Source: Halobacillus faecis (GTDB lineage Bacteria > Bacillota > Bacilli > Bacillales > Halobacillaceae). Taken from it: a stretch of DNA of 64,000 nucleotides. Position 1 is the first letter of the stretch. The number at the start of each line of letters is the position of its first letter. The stretch spans positions 62,001 to 126,000 of the forward strand of contig NZ_BJYD01000024.1 of assembly GCF_007991335.1 (NCBI RefSeq), given 5' to 3'. Below the pieces are notes generated by a model. It made no database searches. It was given only the letters and a program-made list of their open reading frames with translations, and was not told the origin of the DNA. A program made the position numbers and the translations under genes. This document shows, piece after piece, positions 18,511-26,475 of the stretch.

Positions 18511-19458
18511 TCACCGTGCCTTCACTCCTTCACTGAGGTTGTTTGAGAAGGTTTTTAATTTGTTCATATCAGAAACATCTTCTTCAAATAATGGGATTTG
18601 AATTAACTGTTGCTCTTTGAATTTCCCTCTAATTTCCTCAAGATAGGTTCCTTCCTGTTTTCGTCTCTTGGCAAGAAATTCACCGTCGGCATAATCTGGC
18701 AACACTTTATTGATGATCAAAGTCTTCACCATCAAGTCATGCTGTTTCAATTTACGAATCGCCTGTTCGGTTTCAAGTATGGGAAGCCGCTCCGGAATCA
18801 GCACAAATACAAAACCTGTCTGAGCAGGATCAAGAATCACTTTCCTTACGGCAGCAAATTTTTCTTTCCTACGTTGCAACACATCATAAATGGGATCATC
18901 GACAGGATCGCCATCATTCAGCAGCTGTGTGTAGTTGTCATTAATCTTTTTCCTGCGTTCGAGCATCCCATCAATCCAAACACTCATAAGCTCCGGCAAA
19001 GTCAACAATCGGATCGTGTGCCCTGTCGGAGCTGTATCAAATACAATTTTGTCAAAGTGCTCGGACTCTTCAAGAATAATGGAGATGAGACGGTCAAACA
19101 AAGCCGCTTCATCAGCCCCCGGAGAAGCACTCGCCATATCAATCTGTCTGTGAACCTCTTCAACCATTTTTGATTTCACAAGGCCTTCCAAGTTATCTTT
19201 CACCCCGTCGATATAGCGTTTGGACTCACGAACGGGATCGATTTCAATCCCCCACAGGTTTTCCATTAAAGGTGTCTTTTCATGATTGACTTTTTCATGA
19301 AAAATATCTCCAAGGTTATGGGCTGGGTCGGTAGATACGACAAGAGTCCGATGCCCCTCTTTCGCAAACGCAACAGCAAGGGCAGCAGAGGATGTCGACT
19401 TTCCTACTCCCCCTTTTCCACCCACAAAAATAACTTTATTCTCATGCAAACCTTTCAT
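18511..19458 (-). CDS. ArsA/Get3-family ATPase lacking cysteines
   Basis: A 315-residue P-loop ATPase of the ArsA/Get3 group. Deviant Walker A GGKGGVGKST lies at residues 13-22, followed by VVSTDPAHNLGDIF (switch I/A-loop) and IVFDTAPTGHTIRLLTLP (switch II). The protein contains no cysteine at all, so it lacks both the arsenite-binding Cys of ArsA and the Get3 CxxC zinc clamp. ATG at 19458 has GGAGGAAG upstream; the longer frame is rejected. It is the last gene of a three-gene operon with two small Cys-pair proteins. Arsenite resistance is unlikely; a targeting or metallochaperone role is speculative. Confidence 0.85.
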   Translation of the reverse strand: MKGLHENKVIFVGGKGGVGKSTSSAALAVAFAKEGHRTLVVSTDPAHNLGDIFHEKVNHEKTPLMENLWGIEIDPVRESKRYIDGVKDNLEGLVKSKMVEEVHRQIDMASASPGADEAALFDRLISIILEESEHFDKIVFDTAPTGHTIRLLTLPELMSVWIDGMLERRKKINDNYTQLLNDGDPVDDPIYDVLQRRKEKFAAVRKVILDPAQTGFVFVLIPERLPILETEQAIRKLKQHDLMVKTLIINKVLPDYADGEFLAKRRKQEGTYLEEIRGKFKEQQLIQIPLFEEDVSDMNKLKTFSNNLSEGVKAR

Positions 19459-19471
19459 TCTACTTCCTCCT

Positions 19472-19735
19472 CTAACAACAACGAATGCCATCCAGCGGAG
19501 ACTTTTCCATCCCCATACGCAGATGCCAATCGTGAAACTTTTCTATGATGTGCGGATAAAGTTCTAACGTATAATAAAATGCCGGATTCGGAATCCCTAA
19601 CATATCGGAGTAAACGAGAAGTAAGAAAAGATCGTCCTCATCCCTTAGTTCTCTGGCAACCTCCTGTTTGTGAGGGAGGCTTAACACTTCATCATAAAAT
19701 TCAAATAATCGTTTTAACGAAAACTTTTTTTCCAA
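19472..19735 (-). CDS. cory-CC-star family small protein
   Basis: An 87-residue protein that ends exactly in Cys-Cys-stop (GIRCC), the feature that names the cory-CC-star family, whose function is unknown. The body is helical and acidic (LFEFYDEVLSLPHKQEVAREL) with an invariant-looking GIPNPAFYYTLELYP segment. It starts at TTG 19735, preceded by a strong AAGGAGGGAGAAGC site, and overlaps the preceding gene by 22 nt. Tight coupling with the ArsA-like ATPase 13 nt downstream suggests a shared complex, with the C-terminal CC a possible metal or thiol ligand. Confidence 0.8.
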   Translation of the reverse strand: MEKKFSLKRLFEFYDEVLSLPHKQEVARELRDEDDLFLLLVYSDMLGIPNPAFYYTLELYPHIIEKFHDWHLRMGMEKSPLDGIRCC

Positions 19736-20079
19736 GCTTCTCCCTCCTTATTTTCTATCCATTTCCCATTAATGAACAAGCTGTTGTATCGCATTCGAAA
19801 AAAGATTGACCGTAAAGCACTCCAAATGGATATATGGCCCGCTTTTACGTGCTTGATAAAATAAACGAAAATAGCAAGAAGATTCCTTGGATCTACAAAA
19901 TCTACATGAATCCCTTCGCTCTGGTTGTCTCTGTACCACTCTCCCAGTTTTTCACGGTCCTGGTCGTGGTGCTTAAACTCTTCTTTCATGTCAATGAAAC
20001 CATCGTCATCACTGCATATTCCTCCACAACATCCCATTCCAATTTCTTTCTCAGGGCGAATGATCATGATTTCTTTCAT
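19714..20079 (-). CDS. Small CCxxxC protein, ArsD-like N-terminus
   Basis: A 121-residue protein beginning MKEIMIIRPE and then GMGCCGGICSDDD, with Cys17, Cys18 and Cys22. The opening strand followed by a vicinal Cys pair and a third Cys resembles ArsD metallochaperones (CC-x4-C there, CC-x3-C here), but the rest differs: an acidic helix, FVDPRNLLAIFVYFIKHV, and a C-terminal basic, aromatic region. The ATG at 20079 with AAAGGAGAAGTG is chosen; the longer frame runs through the cstA terminator. It is the first gene of the ArsA-like operon. The ArsD relationship is an inference. Confidence 0.7.
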   Translation of the reverse strand: MKEIMIIRPEKEIGMGCCGGICSDDDGFIDMKEEFKHHDQDREKLGEWYRDNQSEGIHVDFVDPRNLLAIFVYFIKHVKAGHISIWSALRSIFFRMRYNSLFINGKWIENKEGEAWKKSFR

Positions 20080-20104
20080 GTTGTCACTTCTCCTTTCAAG
20101 GAAA

Positions 20105-20138
20105 AAAGAAAGCCGACAAAAGCCGGCTTCCTTTTTTT
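20105..20138 (-). terminator. Terminator after cstA
   Basis: AAGCCGGC and GCCGACTT-like arms (short 8-bp stem with one mismatch), followed by TTTCTTTTTT on the minus strand. Only about 25 nt separate it from the next gene's ribosome site, so partial readthrough into the ArsA-like operon is possible. Confidence 0.65.
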
Positions 20139-20140
20139 GA

Positions 20141-21877
20141 TTACGCACTTTTCTCAATAGAATCGTTACGATTGCCGCTAATCGCAGAAACAGCCGTAAT
20201 GAGAATCCAGAAGGTAAACACAAGAATAATCGCGCCGAAAGTAAACAGCATCCAGTCACTACCTTCATTCCATGGGGCCCACTCGGTCACCACCTGATCA
20301 ATCATAGCCCATAACGTCATGAACATGAGGAAGACCATTGGGATGATTGTCGGCAAGTAGTTTCGCCCTTGACGTTTCAGCCAAATGGAAACGAGCAGCA
20401 AACTGATTCCTGCCAGAAGCTGATTCGAAGTCCCGAATAAAGGCCAAAGCAAGTATCCACCAGAACCGAATCCTTTAGGGCCTTGTGGAATCAAAGTCAA
20501 AGCCGCACTGGAAACGACGGCGACTGTTGTAGCCACGTGCGTTTTCGTCAGTGGCGTCACCTTATATTCCGTTCCAAGTTCAGCGATAATATAACGCATT
20601 AAACGAACCGATGAGTCCAACGTCGTTGCGGCAAAACTGACAACGATGACGGACACGATTGTTGCTGCGACAGATGCAGGAATACCAAGTCCAGAAGCAA
20701 GCTGCCCAGCTCCCTGGATAAAGACGCCAAGTCCAGCGCCACTCGCTGCGGCAAATCCACTGTAAGTCGCTGTGAATTCCTCAGCTGTAGGGAAAAAGGT
20801 TACAACAGCGATAATCGCAACAAGCGCCAAAGCTCCTTCACCTACAGATCCCAAATAACCGACAAAGCGAGCATCTGTCTCTTTATTCAGCTGTTTTGAA
20901 GACGTTCCCGACGATACAAGTCCGTGGAAACCGGAAATCGCTCCACAGGCAATTGTAATGAACAATAGCGGGAACCAGGATGTATCCGCAGAAGCGTTTG
21001 TCACAGGTGCCGTAATCTCCGGGTTTGTGAAAAGCAGACCCAGGTACAGAAGACCAAGACCTACAATTAATTGGTGAGAGTTGATGTAATCTCTCGGCTG
21101 TAACAACTTCCAAACCGGCAAGGTAGAAGCAATATAGACGTACACCATCAGCACGACAATCCATACGAAGAAGGCCATGGAGGTCGCGTTAAGACCAAAT
21201 AAAGTGGAAGCACCTTCGCCGCCAAAATAACGGACAAGATCGATTTGCAAAACAGGTACATAACTCGCAACGATTGCCGCTAAATACATGACCGCAAGTG
21301 CCACGATGGATGGCAGCAGCATATTCCCCTGCTTTTTATAAACACTGTAACCGATCCAAATGGCAAGTGGTATTTGAATGAAAACAGACAATACACTCGC
21401 CGGGAACGAAATAAATAGATTCGCAATCACCCAGGCGAAGACAGCGTTTACCATTAAGACAAGCAATAAAATGATAAATAAAAACAACACTTTTGCTTTT
21501 TGCCCAATCAATTTACTGGCAAGTGTACCGATCGATTGCCCTTTATTTCTTACCGACAAAACAAGCGTACCGAAATCATGGACCCCGGCAGCAAAAACGG
21601 TACCTAACAATACCCAAAGCACGGCCGGCAGCCAGCCCCAATACACGGCAATTGCAGGCCCGACAATCGGTGCAGCTCCCGCGACGGAAGTGAAGTGATG
21701 CCCCCATAATACGAATTTATTCGTTGGGACAAAATCGACACCATCCTTATACTGATGGGCGGGTGTGACATAGTTCGGATCGAGACGATAGATTTTTTCG
21801 GCAATGAATTTTGAATAATACCGATAACCTAGAAAAAAGATGAGACCTCCAACAACAGCTAACCAAATCCCACTCAC
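20141..21877 (-). CDS. cstA: Carbon starvation protein CstA (pyruvate/peptide transporter)
   Basis: A 578-residue multi-helix membrane protein of the CstA family, known for pyruvate or peptide uptake in starvation. Typical motifs are YRYYSKFIAEKIYRLD, NKFVLWGHHFTSVAGAAPIVGPAIAV and a GFHGLVSSGTSSKQL segment. The size fits the shorter Bacillus type. GTG at 21877 follows a GAGGAGGG site and is preferred over the frame opening at 21892. A promoter and cre lie upstream, consistent with CcpA repression reported for Bacillus cstA. Confidence 0.9.
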   Translation of the reverse strand: MSGIWLAVVGGLIFFLGYRYYSKFIAEKIYRLDPNYVTPAHQYKDGVDFVPTNKFVLWGHHFTSVAGAAPIVGPAIAVYWGWLPAVLWVLLGTVFAAGVHDFGTLVLSVRNKGQSIGTLASKLIGQKAKVLFLFIILLLVLMVNAVFAWVIANLFISFPASVLSVFIQIPLAIWIGYSVYKKQGNMLLPSIVALAVMYLAAIVASYVPVLQIDLVRYFGGEGASTLFGLNATSMAFFVWIVVLMVYVYIASTLPVWKLLQPRDYINSHQLIVGLGLLYLGLLFTNPEITAPVTNASADTSWFPLLFITIACGAISGFHGLVSSGTSSKQLNKETDARFVGYLGSVGEGALALVAIIAVVTFFPTAEEFTATYSGFAAASGAGLGVFIQGAGQLASGLGIPASVAATIVSVIVVSFAATTLDSSVRLMRYIIAELGTEYKVTPLTKTHVATTVAVVSSAALTLIPQGPKGFGSGGYLLWPLFGTSNQLLAGISLLLVSIWLKRQGRNYLPTIIPMVFLMFMTLWAMIDQVVTEWAPWNEGSDWMLFTFGAIILVFTFWILITAVSAISGNRNDSIEKSA

Positions 21878-21904
21878 AAAAACCCTCCTCAATCTACAAA
21901 AATA

Positions 21905-21957
21905 TGTATGCGTTTACATTTAAATGTATTATATATCACTTTCCTTTCTGAATTCAA
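21905..21957 (-). promoter_or_regulatory. cstA promoter and cre site
   Basis: On the minus strand TTGAAT (21952-21957) and TATAAT (21928-21933) are 18 nt apart. The cre-like TGTAAACGCATACA (21905-21918, one mismatch) lies just after the -10 box, where CcpA would act as a roadblock. Confidence 0.6.
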
Positions 21958-22460
21958 TGCGATATACAGATTTTTCTGAAAATAATCAATAAAAAAAGAG
22001 AGAAGATCCTGCTCCCCTTCACTTCCTAAGTAAAGTCAATGATCCCAAGGAAAAACCATCCACTTCTTAAAGCTAAGCCTAATCGATTTCCACTGCAGCA
22101 GCAGCTTCATCACCATGGGGATTTGAGTTTTGAAATGGTCCGCTCCATTACAAGCAAGGAGCTTCTTTCTTATGACTCTATCAATTGTCATCACACTTGT
22201 AGATAACTGCCTCCTATTTACAATCTTTCACAAAACATTTACTGTAAGCGTTATCCACAAGAGTATTGAGTTGGATTTATCATTTTCTTACATATATATA
22301 AGTCTCAAGTACCTATCACCTCACAAAAACTTGGGAATATTCGTCTGCAAAACATCCTTTAAATGCCTCAAATCTATCCAACTATCCCAACCCGTATTTT
22401 GAAGGAAAACGGCGAAAACATTAGAATTACTAGAGTATAAACTTTTAAGGAGGAATAGAT
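21958..22460. other. Intergenic region before the subtilisin gene
   Basis: About 500 bp without a convincing gene. It is AT-rich toward the right and must hold the subtilisin promoter; the 90-codon frame at 22130-22402 has no ribosome site and low-complexity composition, so it is not called. I see no hairpin with a T-run and no repeat here. Confidence 0.5.
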
Positions 22461-23654
22461 TTGAAGTTCAAAAAACTAGCAACACTATCACTGGCTGCAA
22501 CATTAGCCATCCTGCCCACAACAGGGCAGGCGTTCGCTGATTCTCAACCGGAGTCATTGAACAAAGTCAACGTACAAGAAGAAAAAGGGGAGTTTGTAAA
22601 AGGGGAAGTGGTCGTTAAATTCAAAAACGGCAAGTCCTTGAATGACCAACAACTGAAGAAATTCGGGGCAAAAGAAGTTACGGAAGAACGTTCTTTCGTG
22701 GATTCCAAAGTAAAAGTACTTAAAGTCGGAAACGTAGAAGCCGTAGCTAAGGCACTAAGCAAAAATCCAAATGTCGAATATGCTGAACCAAACTACGTTT
22801 TCGAAGCAACATGGACACCAAATGATACTTACTATAGTGGATACCAGTACGGTCCACAAAACACAGACACAGAGGCTGCATGGAATATTACCCGCGGAAG
22901 CAGCAGCCAGGAGATTGCCATCATCGACTCGGGCGTCGACTACAATCACCCTGACCTTGATGGGAAAACGATCAAAGGCTATGACTTTGTAGACAACGAT
23001 TATGATCCAATGGACTTGAACAATCACGGTACGCACGTTGCAGGAACAGCTGCCGCTGAAACAAACAACGGTTCTGGTGTTGCTGGAATGGCTCCAAACA
23101 CAAAAATCCTAGCCGTCCGTGCACTTGATGCAAATGGCAGCGGTTCTTTGTATGACATCGCTGATGCGATCCGTTACTCTGCTGACGTAGGAGCAGAAGT
23201 CATCAACCTTTCCCTTGGTTGTAACTGTGACACGCAAACGCTAGAAGATGCCGTCAACTATGCTTGGAATAAAGGTTCAGTCGTCATTGCTGCTGCAGGT
23301 AACGATGGAGTATCCACAACGTTTGAGCCGGCTTCCTATGCAAATGTCATCGCCGTCGGTGCCGTCGATAGCAACAACAATAAGGCGTCCTTCTCTAACT
23401 ACGGAACATGGGTAGATGTAACAGCACCTGGTGTCAGCATCGCTTCTACGGTTCCTAACCGTGGATATGCCTACATGTCCGGTACATCCATGGCATCCCC
23501 TCACGTAGCTGGGCTGGCTGGATTGCTTGCATCTCAAGGGCGCTCCAATAGCAATATCCGCGCTGCTATTGAGCAAACGGCTGATCCGATCTACGGAACG
23601 GGCTACTACTTCGAACACGGTGTCATCAATTCTTATGATGCTGTAAACTATTAA
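22461..23654 (+). CDS. Secreted subtilisin-like serine protease (S8)
   Basis: A 397-residue preproenzyme. The signal peptide ends near AFA (residue 26), the I9 inhibitor prodomain (about 45-113) ends near EYAEPNYVF, and the S8 catalytic domain follows. The catalytic triad is Asp156 (IIDSGVD), His189 (NNHGTHVAG) and Ser343 (GTSMASPHVAG), with oxyanion Asn281 (AAGND). Two cysteines (CNC, 254 and 256) sit after SLG. It lacks C-terminal extensions, and is closest in layout to thermitase-like or halophilic Bacillus subtilases. TTG start at 22461 with TAAGGAGG upstream. A strong terminator follows. Confidence 0.9.
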   Translation: MKFKKLATLSLAATLAILPTTGQAFADSQPESLNKVNVQEEKGEFVKGEVVVKFKNGKSLNDQQLKKFGAKEVTEERSFVDSKVKVLKVGNVEAVAKALSKNPNVEYAEPNYVFEATWTPNDTYYSGYQYGPQNTDTEAAWNITRGSSSQEIAIIDSGVDYNHPDLDGKTIKGYDFVDNDYDPMDLNNHGTHVAGTAAAETNNGSGVAGMAPNTKILAVRALDANGSGSLYDIADAIRYSADVGAEVINLSLGCNCDTQTLEDAVNYAWNKGSVVIAAAGNDGVSTTFEPASYANVIAVGAVDSNNNKASFSNYGTWVDVTAPGVSIASTVPNRGYAYMSGTSMASPHVAGLAGLLASQGRSNSNIRAAIEQTADPIYGTGYYFEHGVINSYDAVNY

Positions 23655-23660
23655 TCTGAA

Positions 23661-23687
23661 AAAGCGGCCATCCGGCCGCTTTTTTTT
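23661..23687 (+). terminator. Terminator after subtilisin gene
   Basis: AAGCGGCC and GGCCGCTT arms with a 4-nt loop followed by nine T residues. Confidence 0.9.
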
Positions 23688-23718
23688 TATGTTACATACA
23701 GGGAGGGCGTCTTAGGAT

Positions 23719-23760
23719 ACTGATAAAAGCATCAAACTCACTGATAAAAAACCTCTACAT
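23719..23760. repeat. Two-unit GATAA-type 21-nt repeat
   Basis: Two adjacent 21-nt units start ACTGATAAAAGC (23719) and ACTGATAAAAAA (23740). They match the minus-strand sense of the array at 6619-6803. They fill the gap between a terminator and the riboswitch promoter. Confidence 0.6.
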
Positions 23761-23778
23761 CGTTGGGAGACTATTCCT

Positions 23779-23807
23779 TTGACCTTTTCACAAGAATTAG
23801 CTATATT
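23779..23807 (+). promoter_or_regulatory. Promoter of the yybP-ykoY leader
   Basis: TTGACC (-35) and TATATT (-10) are separated by exactly 17 nt, and the riboswitch begins just after. Confidence 0.65.
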
Positions 23808-23813
23808 AATAGT

Positions 23814-23947
23814 AACAAGGGGAGTAGCGACCGTATAAAGCGGTTGGTGAATCGTCATTTCAGTGTGCGAACACTCGGTTCACCAAACTATGACCATAGT
23901 ACGCAAGACCTTGGCCTGCACGAAAATAGGGCCAAGGTCTTTTTTTA
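23814..23947 (+). ncRNA. yybP-ykoY manganese riboswitch with terminator
   Basis: The leader carries the hallmark GGGGAGTAGC near its 5' end (from 23819), a central GAATCGTCA, a hairpin GTGTGCGAACAC, and the closing TACGCAAGACC loop (about 23900-23910). The GACCTTGGCC arm then pairs with GGCCAAGGTC (23930-23939), followed by eight T residues. This is the aptamer plus expression-platform layout of the Mn2+-sensing yybP-ykoY class. It would turn on the downstream cation exchanger when manganese is high. Confidence 0.85.
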
Positions 23948-23973
23948 TTGGCTCAATCCAGAGGAGGAAAACG

Positions 23974-24939
23974 ATGAACGCTATCATATTTGCAGTCTCA
24001 GCCGTTGTGGTCGTACTAGCTGCTGTACAGCTGAACCGTTACGGGGATGTCATCAGTCAAAAGTCTAAACTGAGTGGAGCCGTGGTCGGAACGTTCCTTA
24101 TAGCGGGAGCTACATCCTTACCGGAATTGACCACAAGTTTAACAGCCGTGTACATCGACAACCCCGACATTGCGGTGGGAAATATGCTCGGCAGTAACGT
24201 ATTTAATGTATTGATTCTAGCCGCGGTGGATCTCATTTACCGCAAGCACAAAATGTTCAACAGCATCGAGTCTAAGCAGCATCTCCCTTCTGCGATCGCA
24301 GGGATCATTTTCACATTAGTGGTGGTCGTGTCCTTATCCATGAGTTCCGCCCTTTCCCTTTTTAACATTGGAATTGAAATGTTCGTTCTTGTCGGATTGT
24401 ACATCCTGACCGTCCGTTTCTTTGAAAATGATGAAACAGAAGAGATGGATGAAGCAGCAGCCACGAGGAAGGATGTTTCCTTGAAAGCGGCAAGTATTGG
24501 TTTTGCCATCAGTGCCATTGTTGTCTTCGCTGCCGGAAGTGCGCTTTCCATCACAGGGGACCAACTAGCTCAACAAACAGGGATGAGTTCAAGCTTCGTC
24601 GGGAGCTTTTTAATTGCTGCGTCCACCTCTCTACCTGAACTTGTCACCGTACTTGTGGCGTTCAAAATGGGGAATTACGATATGGCGGTAGGCTCCATTT
24701 TAGGGAGCAACTTGTTCAACCTGCAGCTTCTTGCCATCACCGACCTCTTTTATCAAAACGGTCCGATACTGAGTGCGACATCAGGAACCAACCTCCCGAT
24801 CGCCCTTTTATTCATCGGGATGATGGTACTGACAATTTTCATGATGGTGAGGAAAAAGGTCGAGAGCTTCGCTCGCTATGCAGGTCCTTCTCTTCTTATT
24901 GTCGTCACGTATTTTGTCTCTTCTTATTTCCTTTTTTAA
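23974..24939 (+). CDS. CaxA/YrbG-like sodium-calcium exchanger family protein
   Basis: A 321-residue membrane protein with two Na_Ca_ex halves of five helices each. The signature alpha-repeats are GATSLPELTTS (near residue 45) and ASTSLPELVTV (near 223), each followed by a GNMLGSNVFN or GSILGSNLFN motif. It exchanges divalent cations for sodium or protons. The ATG at 23974 with GAGGAGGAAAACG defines the start; the frame upstream is the riboswitch. Control by a manganese riboswitch points to Mn2+ efflux rather than, or besides, Ca2+. Confidence 0.85.
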   Translation: MNAIIFAVSAVVVVLAAVQLNRYGDVISQKSKLSGAVVGTFLIAGATSLPELTTSLTAVYIDNPDIAVGNMLGSNVFNVLILAAVDLIYRKHKMFNSIESKQHLPSAIAGIIFTLVVVVSLSMSSALSLFNIGIEMFVLVGLYILTVRFFENDETEEMDEAAATRKDVSLKAASIGFAISAIVVFAAGSALSITGDQLAQQTGMSSSFVGSFLIAASTSLPELVTVLVAFKMGNYDMAVGSILGSNLFNLQLLAITDLFYQNGPILSATSGTNLPIALLFIGMMVLTIFMMVRKKVESFARYAGPSLLIVVTYFVSSYFLF

Positions 24940-24944
24940 ACGTC

Positions 24945-24979
24945 AAAAATCCGCAGACATCTTCGTCTGCGGATTTCTT
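24945..24979. terminator. Bidirectional terminator between exchanger and ABC ATPase genes
   Basis: AAATCCGCAGAC and GTCTGCGGATTT arms (12 bp, 6-nt loop) flanked by A- and T-rich stretches between convergent genes. Confidence 0.9.
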
Positions 24980-25702
24980 TTATAATACTTTACTTAAAAA
25001 CTCCTGCGTTCTAGGATTTTGTGGGTTACCGAATAGATTATCTGGTACATCCTCTTCCATGATAATCCCTTCATCCATAAACAGTACCCGATCCCCGACT
25101 TCGCGGGCAAATCCCATCTCGTGGGTGACGACGACCATCGTCATCCCTTCCTGTGCCAACTCCTTCATAACGGCTAAGACGTCACCAACCAGTTCAGGGT
25201 CAAGCGCTGAGGTCGGCTCGTCAAACAACATGATGCTTGGTTCCATCGCTAGTGAGCGGGCAATCGCTACACGTTGTTTCTGCCCGCCGGAAAGGCTCTC
25301 GGGGTAAGCGTCCGCTTTGTCACTCAGGCCGACTTTTTCAAGCAGCGGACGGGCCACTTTTTCTGCTTCTGCTTTCTTCATTTTTTTCACCTTAATGGGA
25401 CCGATTGTAATGTTATCCAGCACGGTCTTGTGCGGAAACAGGTTAAAGTGCTGAAACACCATTCCGACACGAGAGCGTACATCATTAATATTGATTTTAG
25501 GATCAGTCAGGTTGTCGCCTTGAATGATGACTTCTCCGGAAGTGACTTCTTCAAGCAGGTTCAAGCACCGTAAAAACGTACTCTTCCCAGAACCTGATGG
25601 CCCGATGACACAGACCACTTCCTTCTCTTTGATTTCTGCATTGATTCCTTTCAACACTTCATTGGAACCGAATGATTTATGCAAATCTTTGACGGTAATC
25701 AT
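24980..25702 (-). CDS. Polar amino-acid ABC transporter ATPase (GlnQ/ArtP type)
   Basis: A 240-residue ATPase. Walker [10 protein letters not shown] lies near residue 34, signature [13 protein letters not shown], Walker [15 protein letters not shown] and the His switch [10 protein letters not shown]. These are typical of the GlnQ/HisP subgroup that energises polar amino-acid uptake. It is the last gene of a three-gene operon with a permease (1-nt overlap, TAATG) and a binding protein. Substrate is likely glutamine, arginine, cystine or similar; not determinable from sequence. Confidence 0.9.
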   Translation of the reverse strand: MITVKDLHKSFGSNEVLKGINAEIKEKEVVCVIGPSGSGKSTFLRCLNLLEEVTSGEVIIQGDNLTDPKININDVRSRVGMVFQHFNLFPHKTVLDNITIGPIKVKKMKKAEAEKVARPLLEKVGLSDKADAYPESLSGGQKQRVAIARSLAMEPSIMLFDEPTSALDPELVGDVLAVMKELAQEGMTMVVVTHEMGFAREVGDRVLFMDEGIIMEEDVPDNLFGNPQNPRTQEFLSKVL

Positions 25703-26358
25703 TACACATCCAGTCTCCTTTCAACTCTTCTCAAATACACCGCAGTCGGTACCGTGATAATCAAGTACATCACACAAACCATCGTCAATGCCTGGAAGGC
25801 TTGGAAAGTCATTCCGTAATACTGTTGTCCCATGTAAAGCAATTCTCCTACAGCGATAACGGAGAAAAGGGACGTATCCTTTAAGCTGATGACGAATTGG
25901 TTACCAAGCGGTGGAATCATTCTTCTAAAAGCTTGCGGCCAGATGATGTAACGCATCGTCTGATTTCTTGTAAGACCGATCGAACGTCCAGCCTCTTCCT
26001 GTCCTTTATCAATCGAGTAAACCGCTCCTCGTACGATTTCCGCTATGTAAGCACCAGCATTAATGGCAATCGCTATGATGGAGGCCGTAATTTTATCAAT
26101 ATTGATTCCGGTCAGATCCGATAGACCGAAATAGATGAATAAAATTTGTGCTAAAATCGGGGTCCCGCGAACCGCTTCAACGTAAACCGTCGCAAGTCCG
26201 TATATGATTTTATTTTTCGACAAACGTGCAAACCCAAAGACGGCCCCGAGAACGAATCCGAAAATTAATCCAACGAACGTGATGAGTAGTGTCCATACCA
26301 GTCCCTCAAGCAAAAACGGCATGACACGAAAATAGTGCGATTCCGTAATGAACTCCAT
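25702..26358 (-). CDS. Polar amino-acid ABC transporter permease (HisM/GlnP type)
   Basis: A 218-residue permease with about five helices. The EAA loop reads [32 protein letters not shown], the HisMQ-type pattern. It forms the membrane channel with the following ATPase. There is only one permease gene, so it would be a homodimer. The start is ATG at 26358 with an AAGGAGAG site. A terminator lies between it and the binding-protein gene. Confidence 0.9.
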   Translation of the reverse strand: MEFITESHYFRVMPFLLEGLVWTLLITFVGLIFGFVLGAVFGFARLSKNKIIYGLATVYVEAVRGTPILAQILFIYFGLSDLTGINIDKITASIIAIAINAGAYIAEIVRGAVYSIDKGQEEAGRSIGLTRNQTMRYIIWPQAFRRMIPPLGNQFVISLKDTSLFSVIAVGELLYMGQQYYGMTFQAFQALTMVCVMYLIITVPTAVYLRRVERRLDV

Positions 26359-26420
26359 ATATGTATTCTCTCCTTGTGTTTTGAATGGTGTTATGGTTCA
26401 TGCCAGTATTCAATTCATGG

Positions 26421-26458
26421 AAAAAAGCGTAACAAGCCAATCACTTGCTACGCTTTTC
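26421..26458 (-). terminator. Intra-operon hairpin after the binding-protein gene
   Basis: AAAAGCGTAaCAAG and CTTGcTACGCTTTT arms with T-rich sequence on the minus side. It likely reduces transport-gene expression relative to the binding protein. Confidence 0.75.
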
Positions 26459-26475
26459 TGATCAGCTTCTCTCTA

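Noticed and set aside
18511-19458. Arsenite-resistance annotation for the ArsA-like ATPase
   Set aside because: The protein has no cysteines and there is no arsB, arsC or arsR in the neighbourhood.
20080-20268. N-terminal extension of the CCxxxC protein
   Set aside because: It reads through the cstA terminator and the cstA coding end; the internal ATG with AAAGGAGAAGTG is a better start.
22130-22402. 90-codon plus-strand frame before the subtilisin gene
   Set aside because: It has no ribosome site, low-complexity hydrophobic composition and lies in an AT-rich promoter region; no family look.
23763-24068. 101-codon frame over the riboswitch
   Set aside because: It covers the promoter, aptamer and terminator of the yybP-ykoY leader and has no protein-like features.
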